Below, piece after piece: positions 46,432 to 58,640 of a stretch of 64,000 nt of DNA (position 1 is its first letter; each line of letters opens with the position of its first letter). Both the position numbers and the translations under genes were made by a program. The notes under the pieces are model-generated. The model ran no database searches. It saw only the letters and a program-made list of their open reading frames with translations, and had not been told where the DNA came from. Source of the stretch: Epiperipatus broadwayi (taxonomy: Eukaryota; Onychophora; Udeonychophora; Euonychophora; Peripatidae); NCBI GenBank assembly GCA_028023455.1, contig JAQFVV010000072.1, positions 1,510,501 to 1,574,500 of the forward strand, given 5' to 3'.

Positions 46432-49400
46432 AACCTAGTGTTATTGACACTTGGTTTACTTGGCATTATTTCTGCAGGAAAACAATGCTATTCTTTAAAG
46501 AAATAAAAAGATAAAATAACAATAGTAATAATTGATTAATAAAGTATGCTATTCACTCACTTTGGCATGTTTTGGGTGAATAACTAATAGATTTAATAAC
46601 TCAATGTCATTTTTAAAGAGAGAACATGAATAATTTAATTGAGATATTAATAATTAGAGCAAATTAATATGGTATAAAAGCTAAACAGTAATTGATTTTG
46701 GATGGGTAGAGGGAGAGTGGATGAGTGTCTTATCATAAAGCACAATAACTTCTGGTAATTTCTTTTTGTAAAAAAAAAAAAAAAAATAATGTTTAAAGAA
46801 TTATACATCACTGATTGTTAATTTAATGTATTTATTATTATTTTTTTTATATTGTCAAATTACTTTGTAATCCAGGTAAATAATACTAAAACTATATGAT
46901 TGTAATAGGTTTTTCCTTTCTTTTGTTTATGTTATAATCAAATGATTATTTTTCTGTAAGAGGTCGCTAAAGTAAAAAAAAAAAAAACAACAAAACGAAA
47001 CAACCAATTTCATAATCAGGATCATTTTTTTTGAAAAATATAGTCTGCTTTTAGTTTTCAAGGAAGGAACAGTGCTGAAATTTGGTAACTCAATTTTTTC
47101 ATTTTATTTTGCAGAAATAAATGTAATCAAAGTAAAATTTTAATAATATAATGTGTGGCTAAATTTTTTTGATAAGATATCCTGATTTTCTTTGCCATCT
47201 ACCTATTTAAAGACCTTTTATACTTAAAAATTTATTGTCTCGCGCTAAAGTTAAAAATGACAGAATTAACTAAGGGAATCACGAAAAGTGTTATTATGTC
47301 TAAACTAAGGAAGATAAATGATTTCCAAGTGAGAAATAATTATTTAGTAACTTTGTATCACTTGTTAATATTTTCTTGGTATAGAAAAAAAAAAATAATT
47401 GAAAGAAATGTTGAGAAGCAAAGGAAAATCAACTAGAAACATTTTCGCGCTCTTTCTCAATATTGTCTGCCTTTACAAGTAATGTAGTTACATACGTTAA
47501 AATATGTTTTATTCACCAAGAATTGTCTGGAAATAATAATAATGATAAATAAGATTAAATTATGCACCTGTATATTTTTTTTTTTTTAAAAAATATATAA
47601 ACTTTCTCAGAGTAAATATAGGAAAAGTTATATAGGGGCATTCTTACGGAGAAGTTACCGTTAAAAAAAATTTATAATTCCTAAAGTATGAACAAAACCA
47701 AATATCTTAGTGACTTAATGATAAAAATAAATGATATATTATATTACACATCAGTTGGAGTTATTAAAACTTCCTATACATGTAAATCAGCTGCAGTTAT
47801 TATCAGAATAATCTCGGAAAAATTGCGCATTTCCGTCCATAAGTAAGCTAGCTAATATGAATTGTACGTATCGTCAATAATAAAAAAAAAAGAATTGTGT
47901 ATGTTTATCGTCTATCGTCAACTGTTCGTTATGTTAGAATATGTATATTTTATTTTCTATGGATCCCAAAATTGTAGCAGTTTAATTCAAGTAAGAATTA
48001 ATCTTCAATTCTGCTATATTTTTCTTTACCTAATTTATTAAACGCACAAAATAAGAGAAAACTTTTATTTAAAGGAAATAATACCATGCGTTTATTGTTT
48101 TTAAACTTGCTTCGTGAAATACGACTGGATAAAGCTCTTCACCTGGACCAATTGCTCAACAGAAAAACATTTTCTAATGAGAGAATATGCACTTGTTAAT
48201 TAATGATTGTTTAAAACTAAGTTATAAATGATATGTATTTTTTTTGTTATATCACATAGGTTAAAGTCTGTATGGTCAAGGGATATTTAATAGCCTTGTA
48301 ATGACAAAGGTATGTTTTAATATAATTATTATAGGTTAAGTTGATATTTAACACGAAAGAAAAAATCTATAAAATATGTTTTAATTATTACATACAATTG
48401 TAGGTAGAAATTTTGTATGTTAGATACGTAAAAGAAAAATATTTAGATATTTAAGGGGTAAAATAAATATTGAAAATTATCAGAAGTAACTAAAAAAAAA
48501 AAAAATGCTATAACAAAATATTTCTTGTTAAAGTTTTGAAACGAATTTATACTGTATTAATTGAGGAATTTATTCCTAATTATTCTTAAATAACACATCC
48601 ACTTTATTTAGTTTAAGATAGTATGCTACCAACTATTTTTGAATGTTCCTTTATTAAAATTAAAATTATTATACTTTTATTCTATGATGTCCATTGATTT
48701 CAGATGTTGATCAAAGTATACACGGTAACATAAGTTTATTATAATCAGTGTATTTACTTATCCTGCCCAGATATAGCATTGGTATATGCTTAATATTCGC
48801 ATAGGTAATAATTATAATGTATTTATTTTGTGGGATGAAAAATGATCTCCCCAAAAGCTTTGTTTTCCATGAGAGGAAGATTTTAAATATAATGTTCGGG
48901 TATGTTTATAGCCCAAGTGATCGATTCTCATAGATAGGACGATCAAGAATTTATCTAGCATTTAGTATGCTTCATTCGTTTAAATCCCAGGAGAGGATTG
49001 TATTTGGTGTGTGTTCGTTGTATGCCCAAGTAAGAGGCAAGAAACCACCAAAATATTTTAATGTAGTAGATTACTCTACAGACCTTCGTGGTTATTCCAT
49101 ATTCCTCATGTGAAAATAAAGATAACTCCACCATGGAAGGTGTTGATTATTGTGCTTAATTTTGAAAGTTCGGGCAAGATAAAGGTTATATTGGAGGTGT
49201 TAGTTCCTCAAGATCCACTTTAGTATAAATAGTGCGTTAGTAACTAAGATCAATATCTGTATTGTGCTGCTAAATATTGCTAGTATTTGACAAGTAAATC
49301 AATGGAGAAAGTAATTAAAATTGCGTAATTTAAAACGCTTATTTACTGAAGGAATATTCAAATGCAATATTTAATTCTGGTTAGTAATTAAATAATACTC

Positions 49401-50780
49401 ATATTTAAAATTATACGTATGAATAAAATTTGTATCATAACTTAAGTTAGCATTAAGTTAAATGTAAGATGGTAAGTGTAACTTCTGATAACTGGCCTAT
49501 AATTAGAATAGGTTATCCCATTAAAGACCATAAATAAAGTAAATGTATTAGAAATAAATTTAATATTTTGCGTATTACATATGATTGGATTAATCATTTA
49601 AAAAAAAAAAAAAATAGTTAGTCAATAATTTTGAATAAAAGCTTCTACAAGGTTACCAAAATTTAATAAACAATGTATTGGTAATGAAATGTACTTTTAG
49701 TTAATCAATCCATATGATTGCATACAGGAGAAGTAGTAACCTCTAGTCCATAACCAAAAGAGTATACAGATTAATGTCAGTTATATTTTATATTTTTGTA
49801 TTACTATGGGATTATTGAATAAATGTTCATATATTTTTTTTGTGATAATAATAAATTATAGTCTTGTTAAAATTTGTTGTAGATTCATTTTTTTGTTTTT
49901 ATATGCTAAATATAAGTGTTTGCACAATATTTGCAAAACCTTTTCTTGAGTCCAAAATCATTCCAAATTCTTAAAAACTTAATATACCAGATAAATAAAA
50001 TTAAGCAGATCGGAATATGTCATTATATTTTAGTTTAATGATAATTATTTATGGAGTTGAAAACTTAAGACTAAACATTCACCTTTGTGTAAAAAAAAAA
50101 AAAAAAAAAATGAATTTATTCCCAAACCATTAACTTTGGTTGCACATTATTCCATTCCCATTTAGTTAAATTGTCTAAGTAATAAATCTTAGTTATATTA
50201 TTGTGTTGTCATGGATGATGGAAGGACACAAAAAGCACCCTTGTCTTTTTATTATTCTGACTGAGATTCTAAAAAAAAAAAAAAAAACTGTGTTATTCAA
50301 AATTATACGTCATTATTGAATAGAATTATCATCTCTTTAAATAATATAGCAGTTGATATGAGAGATGAAGACACATTGAATTTAAGTAAAATAAATGTTT
50401 CCTATAGCCGACCAGAATGCCAGTCATATGCGACAACACAATACTGCCGAGCATTTCCTTACATGAAACAAAGAACCCTGAGATTAATATTATTATAATT
50501 ATTCTTTAAATTAATAAGTGATCAATTATTGTTGTTAATACAATCGTGGCATGGCTTAAGAGAATTGAATGTACAATTGTATTATATGAAAGGTATTTTA
50601 GATCATATTGGAAAATTAATGGATATGTTGCTTTATTTTGGTTACCTTAACAACAACCTGAAAAATTAGTGTCATGGGTTAGAATATATATATATATATA
50701 ACCTTCATTAACACAATAACTATTTACAATTTATACAAGTAATTAAACAGATGATAAATATGTTACAGTTTTGTATACCA
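46430..50780. other. AT-rich stretch, nothing recognised
   Basis: About 4.3 kb with many homopolymer runs. Around 48900-49230 the composition is less AT-rich and a CGTTTAAATCC box B-like string is present near 48978, but no matching box A or repeat partner was found in this window. Confidence 0.4.
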
Positions 50781-50789
50781 AAACCCAAA

Positions 50790-51180
50790 GAATTTGATAT
50801 ATTCCACTATTAAGACAAAAGACTGCAGGCAATTAACTAGTTATCTTCCACTTAAGGATATTGACTTGTAACACTGTAATAGAAGGAGACTTTAAAACAT
50901 GCAACTCAAATGAGCAAAGCATGCAACAAAATTATTGATTAGCCCAAAGAATCAGCCACCCATAAGAATTAAACTTTTATTCAAGACAAATGTTTATCTG
51001 ATAATCTCACATAGAGTTATTCCAGGACCACACCAGATTGGATTCATCATCTTCCTTGGAAAGTATCTCAGACATTGATTGAAATAAGTTTCTCAATCTC
51101 TATAGAGTTTTCTCAGCCAATTGAATTTCTTGTTGTCAAATATTATAGTACATCATATATACCATATTGTCTTAAGGGTA
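50790..51180 (+). pseudogene. L1-like RT finger/palm remnant (plus strand)
   Basis: The plus strand gives, in shifting frames, a PK..KD.....Y.PI-like start near 50780-50850, then HRVIPGPHQIGFIIFLGKYL near 51013-51070, resembling the QTGFIPGR block of RT domain 2. Frameshifts and stops are frequent. Confidence 0.45.
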
Positions 51181-51187
51181 TGCACAG

Positions 51188-51660
51188 TCACCATTGCATT
51201 GTGGGGTTAAATTTCACAATGTATTGACTAAGTAGACGTTTTAAGTTTATGATTGGCCCGTGGAACACATTAGCTCTTATCTGCCCAAATGCCGAACATT
51301 CTTCGAATAGATGCTGAAATGTTTCATCGCCAGATTTGCATAGCAAACAGACCGGATCCAAATTCATATGCAATCTTTCATTTAGAAGCTTAGCTGTTGG
51401 AAACAAGCCATTCATCAGTTTGAAAACAAATTTCAAGTAGAATTGGGGTGCATATATAGAGTGGAACTTTTTCAACACATTTTTTTAATATATCCAACCA
51501 TGTGTTGTCATGACTTTTAAAATGATTCATTAAGTCTATATTTAACACCTTCCAAACTGGGAACATTCAGATCATCCCGGAAATCCCTATAAGCAATGAA
51601 CAAGTCAGCTATAAAAGATATTTGGCCTTTCTGTCTATTTAAAAAAAAACTAATGGATTT
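51188..51660 (-). pseudogene. LINE C-terminal zinc-binding (zf-RVT-like) remnant
   Basis: The minus-strand frame 51478-51188 contains FVFKLMNGLFPTAKLLNERL and a CxxC-x7-H-x4-C motif in VCLLCKSGDETFQHLFEEC, the layout of the zinc-binding segment after the RT of some LINEs. It ends FNPTMQW then stop. Sequence up to about 51660 is a worn continuation upstream. It lies back-to-back with the plus-strand RT piece that ends at 51180. Confidence 0.7.
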
Positions 51661-51996
51661 GTTTTTATAATATTCAATTTTTTATTTTTTTTTTAATTAT
51701 ACAGGATCCATACTATTATGACCAAGTAAAAATTGTTTTTTATCACAGTCAGTTTTTATTTTAGCTTCTTGTACTCAAATATATATATATATATTAAATA
51801 CTGCCTAACACTATACTAGCAATTAAAAATAAAATAGCAATTAATATAACATTGTAATACTAGACAAAACAATACAATTTTACCAATATTCTTACACAAC
51901 AAAGATTTCATGTATTAACAAATAGACAACTCCAGTGAAATTCAACTAAAAATACAACATACATACAAAACAAAAAGTCTTCCCATCATTCACTTC

Positions 51997-53270
51997 AACA
52001 ACCAACATCAAAAAATGTCTTCATGAGATTAATGGTTTCAGATTCAAAAAATTTTATCATCAAAGTTTCTTTTACTTTTCTTTTTAATTCACTTTTTTCA
52101 TAGAAGATAACCTCTGCATTGTCAAATAATATTTCCTGACCTGTACCCAATTCATGAATATACAAAGCTGAGTTTTGATATCTATTTTTAACTCTACTCT
52201 TATAAACTTTAACTCTTTCATTAAGACTTAATTTACTCTGACCTATATAAATTTTATTACAACTGCATGGTATCTTATAAACTACCCTTGGAATAGATTT
52301 GCAATCAATTGACTGTTTTGAACTTTTACTAATGAATTTAAATTCAGGTCTATCTTCCAGACAAATTTCATATCACCCAACAAAAAACTATTCTTATAAA
52401 TCAATTCACTAATTGGTGCTTTATGGGGTAAAGAAATAAACTCTTTATTCATAATATTTATTATTAACTTATTTATAGATATTTTTATTAAATATAATAT
52501 TGCTAATAAATTCATGATTATATTATAATACAATACAGTCAGAAGAGAATTGATTTCTCTGAATATAATTATTATTTTTAAAATTATTAAGTCTTCTATT
52601 CCTATAACAAAAATTCAATAAAGTTTCTTATGATTAAAAGGTTGATAAATATCTAGCCATATCATATTTTTTAATTTTTTTGCTTTAATAAAATGATTAC
52701 AAAATAAAACAATATCAACCTTATCAACATTTAAATCTAAACATTTTAATTTATCAAATTCAAACCTGCCTCCATCAATAGTAAATTTAATATTAGAATC
52801 AAAAGCATTTAATCTATCAAAAAAATCATTCAATTTATCTTCCTGGATAACAAACAAACAATCATCAATATACCTAAAAATAATTTAAAAACCAGGAAAA
52901 TTATCAATAACACTACTCTCTAAAAAGTCAATATAAACAGAGCATATTAAAGGAGAAATAACACAACTAATAACCCATCCCTCTTTAATTTTATAAAACA
53001 CATCATTACACACAAAATACATAGAATTTTCCAATAACAAATCATGAATAACCATAATCTTATCTGTAGAAAAATATTCAAACTTTTTTAAATCAGTAAG
53101 AAACACATCAATGGTTTTTTCCCCCATGTCAACTGATTGATGTTTTCAATATGTAAACTAACAAGAACATATTTCTTTTCTAAAACAAATCCATTAATTT
53201 TTTTATATGCCTCAAATGAAGAAGGCATACAAAAGTGATTTAAATCTACATAATTCTTAAAAAACATTAA
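51997..53270 (-). pseudogene. Penelope-like element 2 (PLE2): RT plus GIY-YIG
   Basis: Read on the minus strand. RT blocks: MFFKNYVDLNHFCMPSSFEA (about 53268), motif A region KYVLVSLHIENIN, with His where the catalytic Asp belongs; then YKIKEGWVISCVISPLICSV with the CSVYIDFLE block; after one stop YIDDCLFVIQED, so the motif C aspartates are intact. Downstream (52857-52282) the frame shifts several times. The endonuclease is an uninterrupted frame without its own ATG, 52282-51997: VYKIPCSCNKIYIGQS, the PCxC...YIG hallmark of GIY-YIG PLEs, then NSALYIHELGTG and ELKRKVKETLMIKFFES, ending at TGA 51997-51999. The element is more recent than PLE1 in the endonuclease but dead in RT motif A. Confidence 0.82.
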
Positions 53271-53297
53271 AAAAATTGAACCTTAGGAGCTTAAAAA

Positions 53298-53482
53298 ATC
53301 ATTAGGATAACAATTTAAATAAGTAGATCTACCTAAAAAATGTATTTACCATAATTTCAATTATCTTAGATTTTATTTTCTTTCAAGGATTCTGGAAAGA
53401 AAACAAAATCTAAGTTAACTGAAAATTATGGTAAATATATTTTTTTTAGATAGATCTACTTATTTAAATTGTCATCCTAGTG
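53298..53482. repeat. Hairpin repeat, about 87-bp arms
   Basis: ATTTAAATAAGTAGATCTAC (about 53311-53330) and its inverse (about 53450-53469) lie in two nearly perfect inverted arms separated by only about 8 bp (53298-53385 and 53393-53482). Non-coding; possibly a palindromic MITE. Confidence 0.85.
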
Positions 53483-53749
53483 CTTTTTTTCTTTACTTCC
53501 TAAGCTTTTCTTCAATGTGAAATCATTTTTTATTGACTACTTATTCCATAATATTTACGCAACACCACCTAGTGACTCTAGTAATATGATGTTAGTTTCA
53601 GGTTCCCTATATTAGGTGAATTTAAAAAAGGAGGCTTCACTGTAATATTTTGAAGTCAAACTGAGGGTAAGCTCAATACCTTTAAGTGTTATCAAAATGA
53701 AGAAAACTTTTAGTTTCCTAACAGCAACAAGATTTTAACTGACATCGTT

Positions 53750-54900
53750 GTGAAAACAAAGATGGCAGAAAACGTTTCAAATCAAGTGCAAAATAGAGGA
53801 GGAAATGTGAGTCAAGAAACAGCAGTATAAATAAACAACTAAAGAGAATTCAGTTAACAAAGAAATCACCTCTGGTGATTTGGACTATATGTCACCCAAA
53901 ATATCACAAGGAAAAGAGGAAGTGAATGTCGTTGAAGGCTTCGAAACATTTAAAATTGAAAATAACGTTATCTAGAAAGCTAAACCGATTAGTAAGAACA
54001 AAACTATAAAATCTAAATTTGAAACTAATGAGAAAAATAAGTCAAATAAATTATTTAATGTTAATAACCAAGAATTCAAGTATGAAGAGGCATTACAATC
54101 AAAAATGAAAATCTATGCAAATGCAGTAAAAACCGGAGGGAATAGAAATATGAGATAAACAACATTATGCAGGAGGCTTATGATAATATATTGGATTTAA
54201 TGGACGAGGAAGATGAACAATCAATCCTTTTACCAATATCACTCAATGAATAACTTTTAATAAGGATTGAGAAATTTAAGGAATATAAGCTAACAATTTT
54301 TTTACCAAGAACATAACCACAGACAAATTCATTAGACATGCTGGATGCTAAATACTCCAGCTAGAAATATCATTTTTGTAACATTGATGGAGTTTTGTTA
54401 TAATATTTGCAAACACGGGTCTGCACTCATTTCTTCCCCAGGGGTCGATGGTGGTGGTCATTGGGGACTGGGTTTATGGATGTGGGTTATTGACGATTAT
54501 TGCCGCTACCCGGAAAACCTACCGGGAGGGCACAGGGCCAAATTTTCAGTGCCGTTTCTGCTCTGATAGGCTGCTGCGCCTCTTTGATGGGTTGTTTTTG
54601 AGTAGTGCAAATCTGTGCTTATTACTTGTTAATATTTTCCCCAGTTGGCATTCCAAATTTTGGGCAGGTAGACTGAAAGTGGTCCCTGCCCATCTGGACT
54701 GTTGAATTGGGAGACAGGAGTGCCTGGAATGGGCTCAGCATAGTCAAGAATTTAATGTCTAATGGCCTTGGGCTTTGGATCTCATTGCCTGTTGTAGTAG
54801 TTGGCGCAATGCTGGATGTCCACCTATTCAGCTGAAGCATTTGGGTCTTCACTTCAAGGCCCCAGGGATGGGGATCATTAGGCAATGGATGATTTCTCGG
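53750..54900 (+). pseudogene. Unrecognised once-coding region with a GC-richer block
   Basis: From 53757 the plus strand gives short frames: MAENVSNQVQNRGGNVSQET, later LDYMSPKISQGKEEVNVVEG and LQSKMKIYANAVKTGGN, separated by stops. From about 54420 to 54890 composition jumps to nearly half G+C and a longer frame reads GSMVVVIGDWVYGCG, RKTYREGTGPNFQCRFCSD and LSSANLCLLLVNIFPSWHSK. The order of a charged region followed by VVVIGD could suggest a LINE ORF1 with a hydrolase-like segment, but I do not recognise the family and the alignment is by eye only. An AATAAA-type signal follows near 55060. Confidence 0.3.
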
Positions 54901-54904
54901 TGGT

Positions 54905-55855
54905 TACATTGAACAATATTATAACAACCCCTTTATGGATATAACTGTTATTGAGCGTATATACTTTTTATAAACTTAGTTAATAATTGTTTTACCATTG
55001 TAACATTGAACACTTTGTAATCATCAACGAGTAAGTAGACCCGAAAATTTTTGTAATCTTTTAACTAATAAAGGTTACTTTTGAAAGATAATATTTGCGC
55101 ATGTTTTTTGGTTAAAAAGTACCATGACATATAAAAGAAAAATAAAATTTCTTTATCTCTAAAAAATAATTGCAATTTTTAAAAGTAATTTAATAAAATT
55201 CAAATAATTTCTCAAAATAAAACTTTTTTTCCTCCTGTTACCAAGATTTCAAAATTTTTGATAAGTAGTTGCTACAACAACTGTTATAATTTTTTTCTTT
55301 ATTCATACCAGTATTGAATAAAGTCATTGAGAAAATAAATTTCTATGAAATCAATATAAAAAATTCATTTATGTAATACTGTATACATATTAATAGTTGA
55401 AATTAATTGTGTTGAACATAAACAAATAGACAGTAAAAATAATTAATGATATATATATATATATACACGTAGCAGACATTGACCTAAAGGCAAATAAACA
55501 AAGAAAAGAATTTAATTAATGTATTAATTATGTCTTTAATATGTATATATACGGCTAGTTAAAGAGCCAATAAATATCAGAAATTAGCGGCTTCGGTTAT
55601 TACTGCTTTTTACTCTGCCTCATTCAAGTTGTCTCTCCCCGCCTGCAAGTTTGACAGAATCATATTTAGAATCAGATGGAATTGCATGATTTCAGCTAAG
55701 AATAGGTAGATTTTTATTTATTGACTAATATTTGACGATTGAAGAATCTGGGCTCGAATTTTCGTAAATTTAAAAAAAAAAATCATATTCATAAGGATTT
55801 CTAATAAGTTTTAATTTTTTTTCAAGAATTTGTTTCTATCATCATTGTAATCAGC
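54905..55855. other. AT-rich stretch, nothing recognised
   Basis: It contains a short (AT)n run near 55448-55466. No gene is seen. Confidence 0.45.
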
Positions 55856-55859
55856 AGTC

Positions 55860-56470
55860 ATTTGCAAACAAGTAAGGCTGTTAAAGTACAAAAGGATAAT
55901 TAATATTATTCTAGAGATGAGTTTTGTGGTGATGATACAAACTTATTTGTGAATCGCAAATGGGTCCACATATAGAACATTCAAGTCTATTATTCTGTTT
56001 ATTTCACATTTTGTATTACTATCTTTTAATTTCTTCTAAAGAAAACTTTTCTTTCTGAAATACTTCATACTGTGCCTAATTGTAGCTCACCAATGTATTC
56101 TAATTTCCATCATATCTTCCCAATAAAAATAATCAACTTCGTCAAAATGTCTCTAAGATTATAATGAAAATGGGGGTATACCTGTCCATAAAAACTGCTT
56201 AAGTTAAATATAAATAATCTTTTAGGAAGTCTTATATTGTTCATTCATATCATATATCTAACCCAAATAAGGTGTAATTTTACAACAGAAGACTATAGTG
56301 TATTATATCCTACAAGTTGAAGTTGTTGTTCTTATGATCTTATCATTGTGTTTTTAAAATTTTACCAAACACTCTTAAATAAACTTTTCTAATATCTTTA
56401 TGGTTACGTCAATAGGATATCTAGGGTTGACTTCCATTTAGATAATAGTTTAACATCTAATTCATCTTTT
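55860..56470 (-). mobile_element. LINE2 3' end fragment
   Basis: A good match to 41270-41850 and 11440-11900. The minus strand has a YWEDMMEIRIHW coding trace near 56130-56085, preceded in element order by worn coding sequence and followed by the 3' untranslated region. A CCCCCCCCC run lies near 56476. Confidence 0.6.
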
Positions 56471-56875
56471 TGCACCCCCCCCCCAGATTTTAAAATTATC
56501 TCATGTTCTCAAGGTGATAAAAATCCATAACCAATCCAAATAGCCTATTAATTATTGATTGGTAAATGAATATTTAATTACTCTGAGTTAGAGTATAAAA
56601 CAATTAAAGCAAAATTATAAAAACTCTAAACAAGTGAATGATGACTAATCCAGTGAAAAGAATGAACAGTTTCTTATAATACAAGCTATTTAAGTCTGTT
56701 TACCATATAGAGTGATTAAACTAGTTTACCTATGAACCAGTATTTGATAATTCTTCATTTTCTAAATCTCATCTATTCTGACCTTAAATCCCAAGTCATA
56801 AGCATAAAAGATTATTATTTTAATGAATGTTTTTCAAACTCACCATAGTTGTAACAATATATATTTCAATTTATT

Positions 56876-57560
56876 AAAATTAAATGTAAAAATTTATGAA
56901 ATTTAATACTTTATGTTTATAACGATATCGAAGTTTATTTTGTCAATAACGTTAATGTTTGAACAATTATCGAAGTTTATTTTGTCAATAACGTTAATGT
57001 TTGAACAATGTAATTTTATCATTTGAAAGAATGATATTTATAATTTAGTAGACAATATTTTATGATGTAATATGTTTCTGTGCACCTAAAGTGATTAGTT
57101 AATTAAAATACATCATGGAGGCAGGTTTACATTTCCAAAGTTTTTTGACAAGGTTACTCTTAAGTTGAGATTTAGTTGTTTTTTTTAAAAAAAAAAAACA
57201 CTTCTAAGTTCGAGAGTACAGCAAAAGCATTTAATCTTCAAATGTGATATAGAGTAATATGGCAAAATTTATGAAATTTAATATTTCATGTTGGTAATGT
57301 TATTGCTGAAGTTTATTTTGTCCATTACATTAACATGTAAATTGTAAAATATTTGTCCTTTAAATGAATGATATTAGTAATTTAACAGATGTAAATTTCT
57401 TTAATATATAGAATAAATGCCCCAAAATATATGAGATGTAAAACATGTCTGGGCCACATAAAATAATTGGTTCAGTCAAAATAAATCATGGAGGTAAGTT
57501 TATATTAGCTAATATTTTTAGAAAAGTTGTTCTCGAGCAAAAAATTAAAAATTTTGAAAA
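56876..57560 (+). repeat. Two diverged direct copies of an unknown repeat
   Basis: Bases 56876-57180 and 57255-57560 share the order AAATTTATGAAATTTAATA, GAAGTTTATTTTGTC, GAATGATATT and ATCATGGAGG. The first copy has an internal perfect duplication of about 42 bp (around 56926-57009, unit starting ATCGAAGTTTATTTTGTCAA). Non-coding. Confidence 0.7.
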
Positions 57561-57674
57561 AATATTTTAAATAAGTGAAAAGTAATAAGTAAATTTTTTG
57601 TTTGTTTGTTTTTGTGTCAGTTAAAGAATTTTAAATTGTAAACTATTCATTAGCCATTCTAATACTAGAGGATT

Positions 57675-58250
57675 ATAAATTATAATATAATAATTCGTCA
57701 ATTGCTAAAGCAGAGAATCTTTAATAAATAAATTAACTATTGCCAAGCGCTTTCAACTCCTATGAGTCATTATCAAGGCAGTATAAAAAATAATATTTTT
57801 GTCCTAAGCGATAAATTCAACATTTCATTGCATTGGCCAGGAACAACTAATCGGAAAGCTGATTAATTTTTAATTCATAGCACAAGATGAATTTTGTATA
57901 AGATATGATTCTTTAATCTTGTATATAAATATGCAAGTCTATTATTCTGTTTATTTCACATTTTGTATTGCTATCTTTCAATTTCTTCTAAAGAAAACTT
58001 TTCTTTCTGAAATACTTCAATACTGTGTCTTATACAAAATTCATTTTGTGCTATGAATTCAAAAATTAACAAGCTTTCTGATTAGTTGTTCCTGGCCAAT
58101 GCGATGAATATCGCTTAGGAGGAAAATAGGATTTTTTATACTGCCTTGATAAGGACTCATAGGAGTTGAAAGTGCTTGGCAATAGTTATTTATTTATTAA
58201 AGATTCTTTGTTTTAGCAATTGACGAATTGTTATATTGTAATTTAGAAGT
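57675..58250. repeat. Long inverted repeat, about 228-bp arms (family 4-like)
   Basis: The arms at 57675-57902 and 58026-58250 are inverted copies. Each contains CCTTGATAAKGACTCATAGG then AGTTGAAAGYGC (plus strand at about 58143-58175; minus strand at about 57777-57745). The 120-bp centre (57907-58025) is a LINE2 3' fragment matching 55980-56075. Confidence 0.88.
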
Positions 58251-58399
58251 TGTATTAACAGAAATATATTTATTTAGAGGATTGTAAATAATTATCATTC
58301 TAAAGCCGTGTTTCAGAATCTTTTTCAAGGATTCCTTTATATAATAACGAAGTAACTTGAGGTTCTTTTCTTCTAAGTCACTTGTGCAAAAAAGGCATT

Positions 58400-58640
58400 T
58401 TTAATGGGTAAGATGTGGTTAAAGACTTGGAGAGTGGAAAGATTGAAGCCTATCCATTGAAGGTTGATATTTTCTATCTATATATGTGTGTGGGAAATGA
58501 TGATCCGGACCAACAGACGAATGCTGGTTCAGCATGAAATATGTATATTGGAGATCATTTATTTTTTTCACATGTGGGTAGTCATGTGACTCAGTTGTAT
58601 AGGCTGGAGTGAATGACTAATGAAAGATTGAAAGTTTGTG
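58400..58640 (+). repeat. Family 2 ribozyme-bearing repeat
   Basis: Collinear with 44200-44540: CCTATCCATTGAAGGTTGAT, the hammerhead-like motif, then ACATGTGGGTAGTCATGTGA and GATTGAAAGTTTGTG. Confidence 0.7.
58500..58558 (+). ncRNA. Hammerhead-like ribozyme, family 2 (copy 58.5 kb)
   Basis: Stem I is two-part: ATGATC (58500-58505) with GATCAT (58553-58558) and, after an internal loop, CCAA (58510-58513) with TTGG (58548-58551). The core reads CAGACGA (58514-58520; the U4 equivalent is A), stem II ATGCT-GGTTC-AGCAT (58521-58535) is perfect, then GAAA (58536-58539), a short stem III and a cleavage-type ATA (58545-58547). Overall shape is that of a type I hammerhead with an internal loop in stem I. 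The U4 change should cripple it. The first stem II pair is A-T here and G-C in the 44.4-kb copy. Confidence 0.55.

Noticed and set aside
48960-49100. A tRNA-like SINE
   Set aside because: Only a weak box B-like string was found; no matching box A, tail or second copy in this window.
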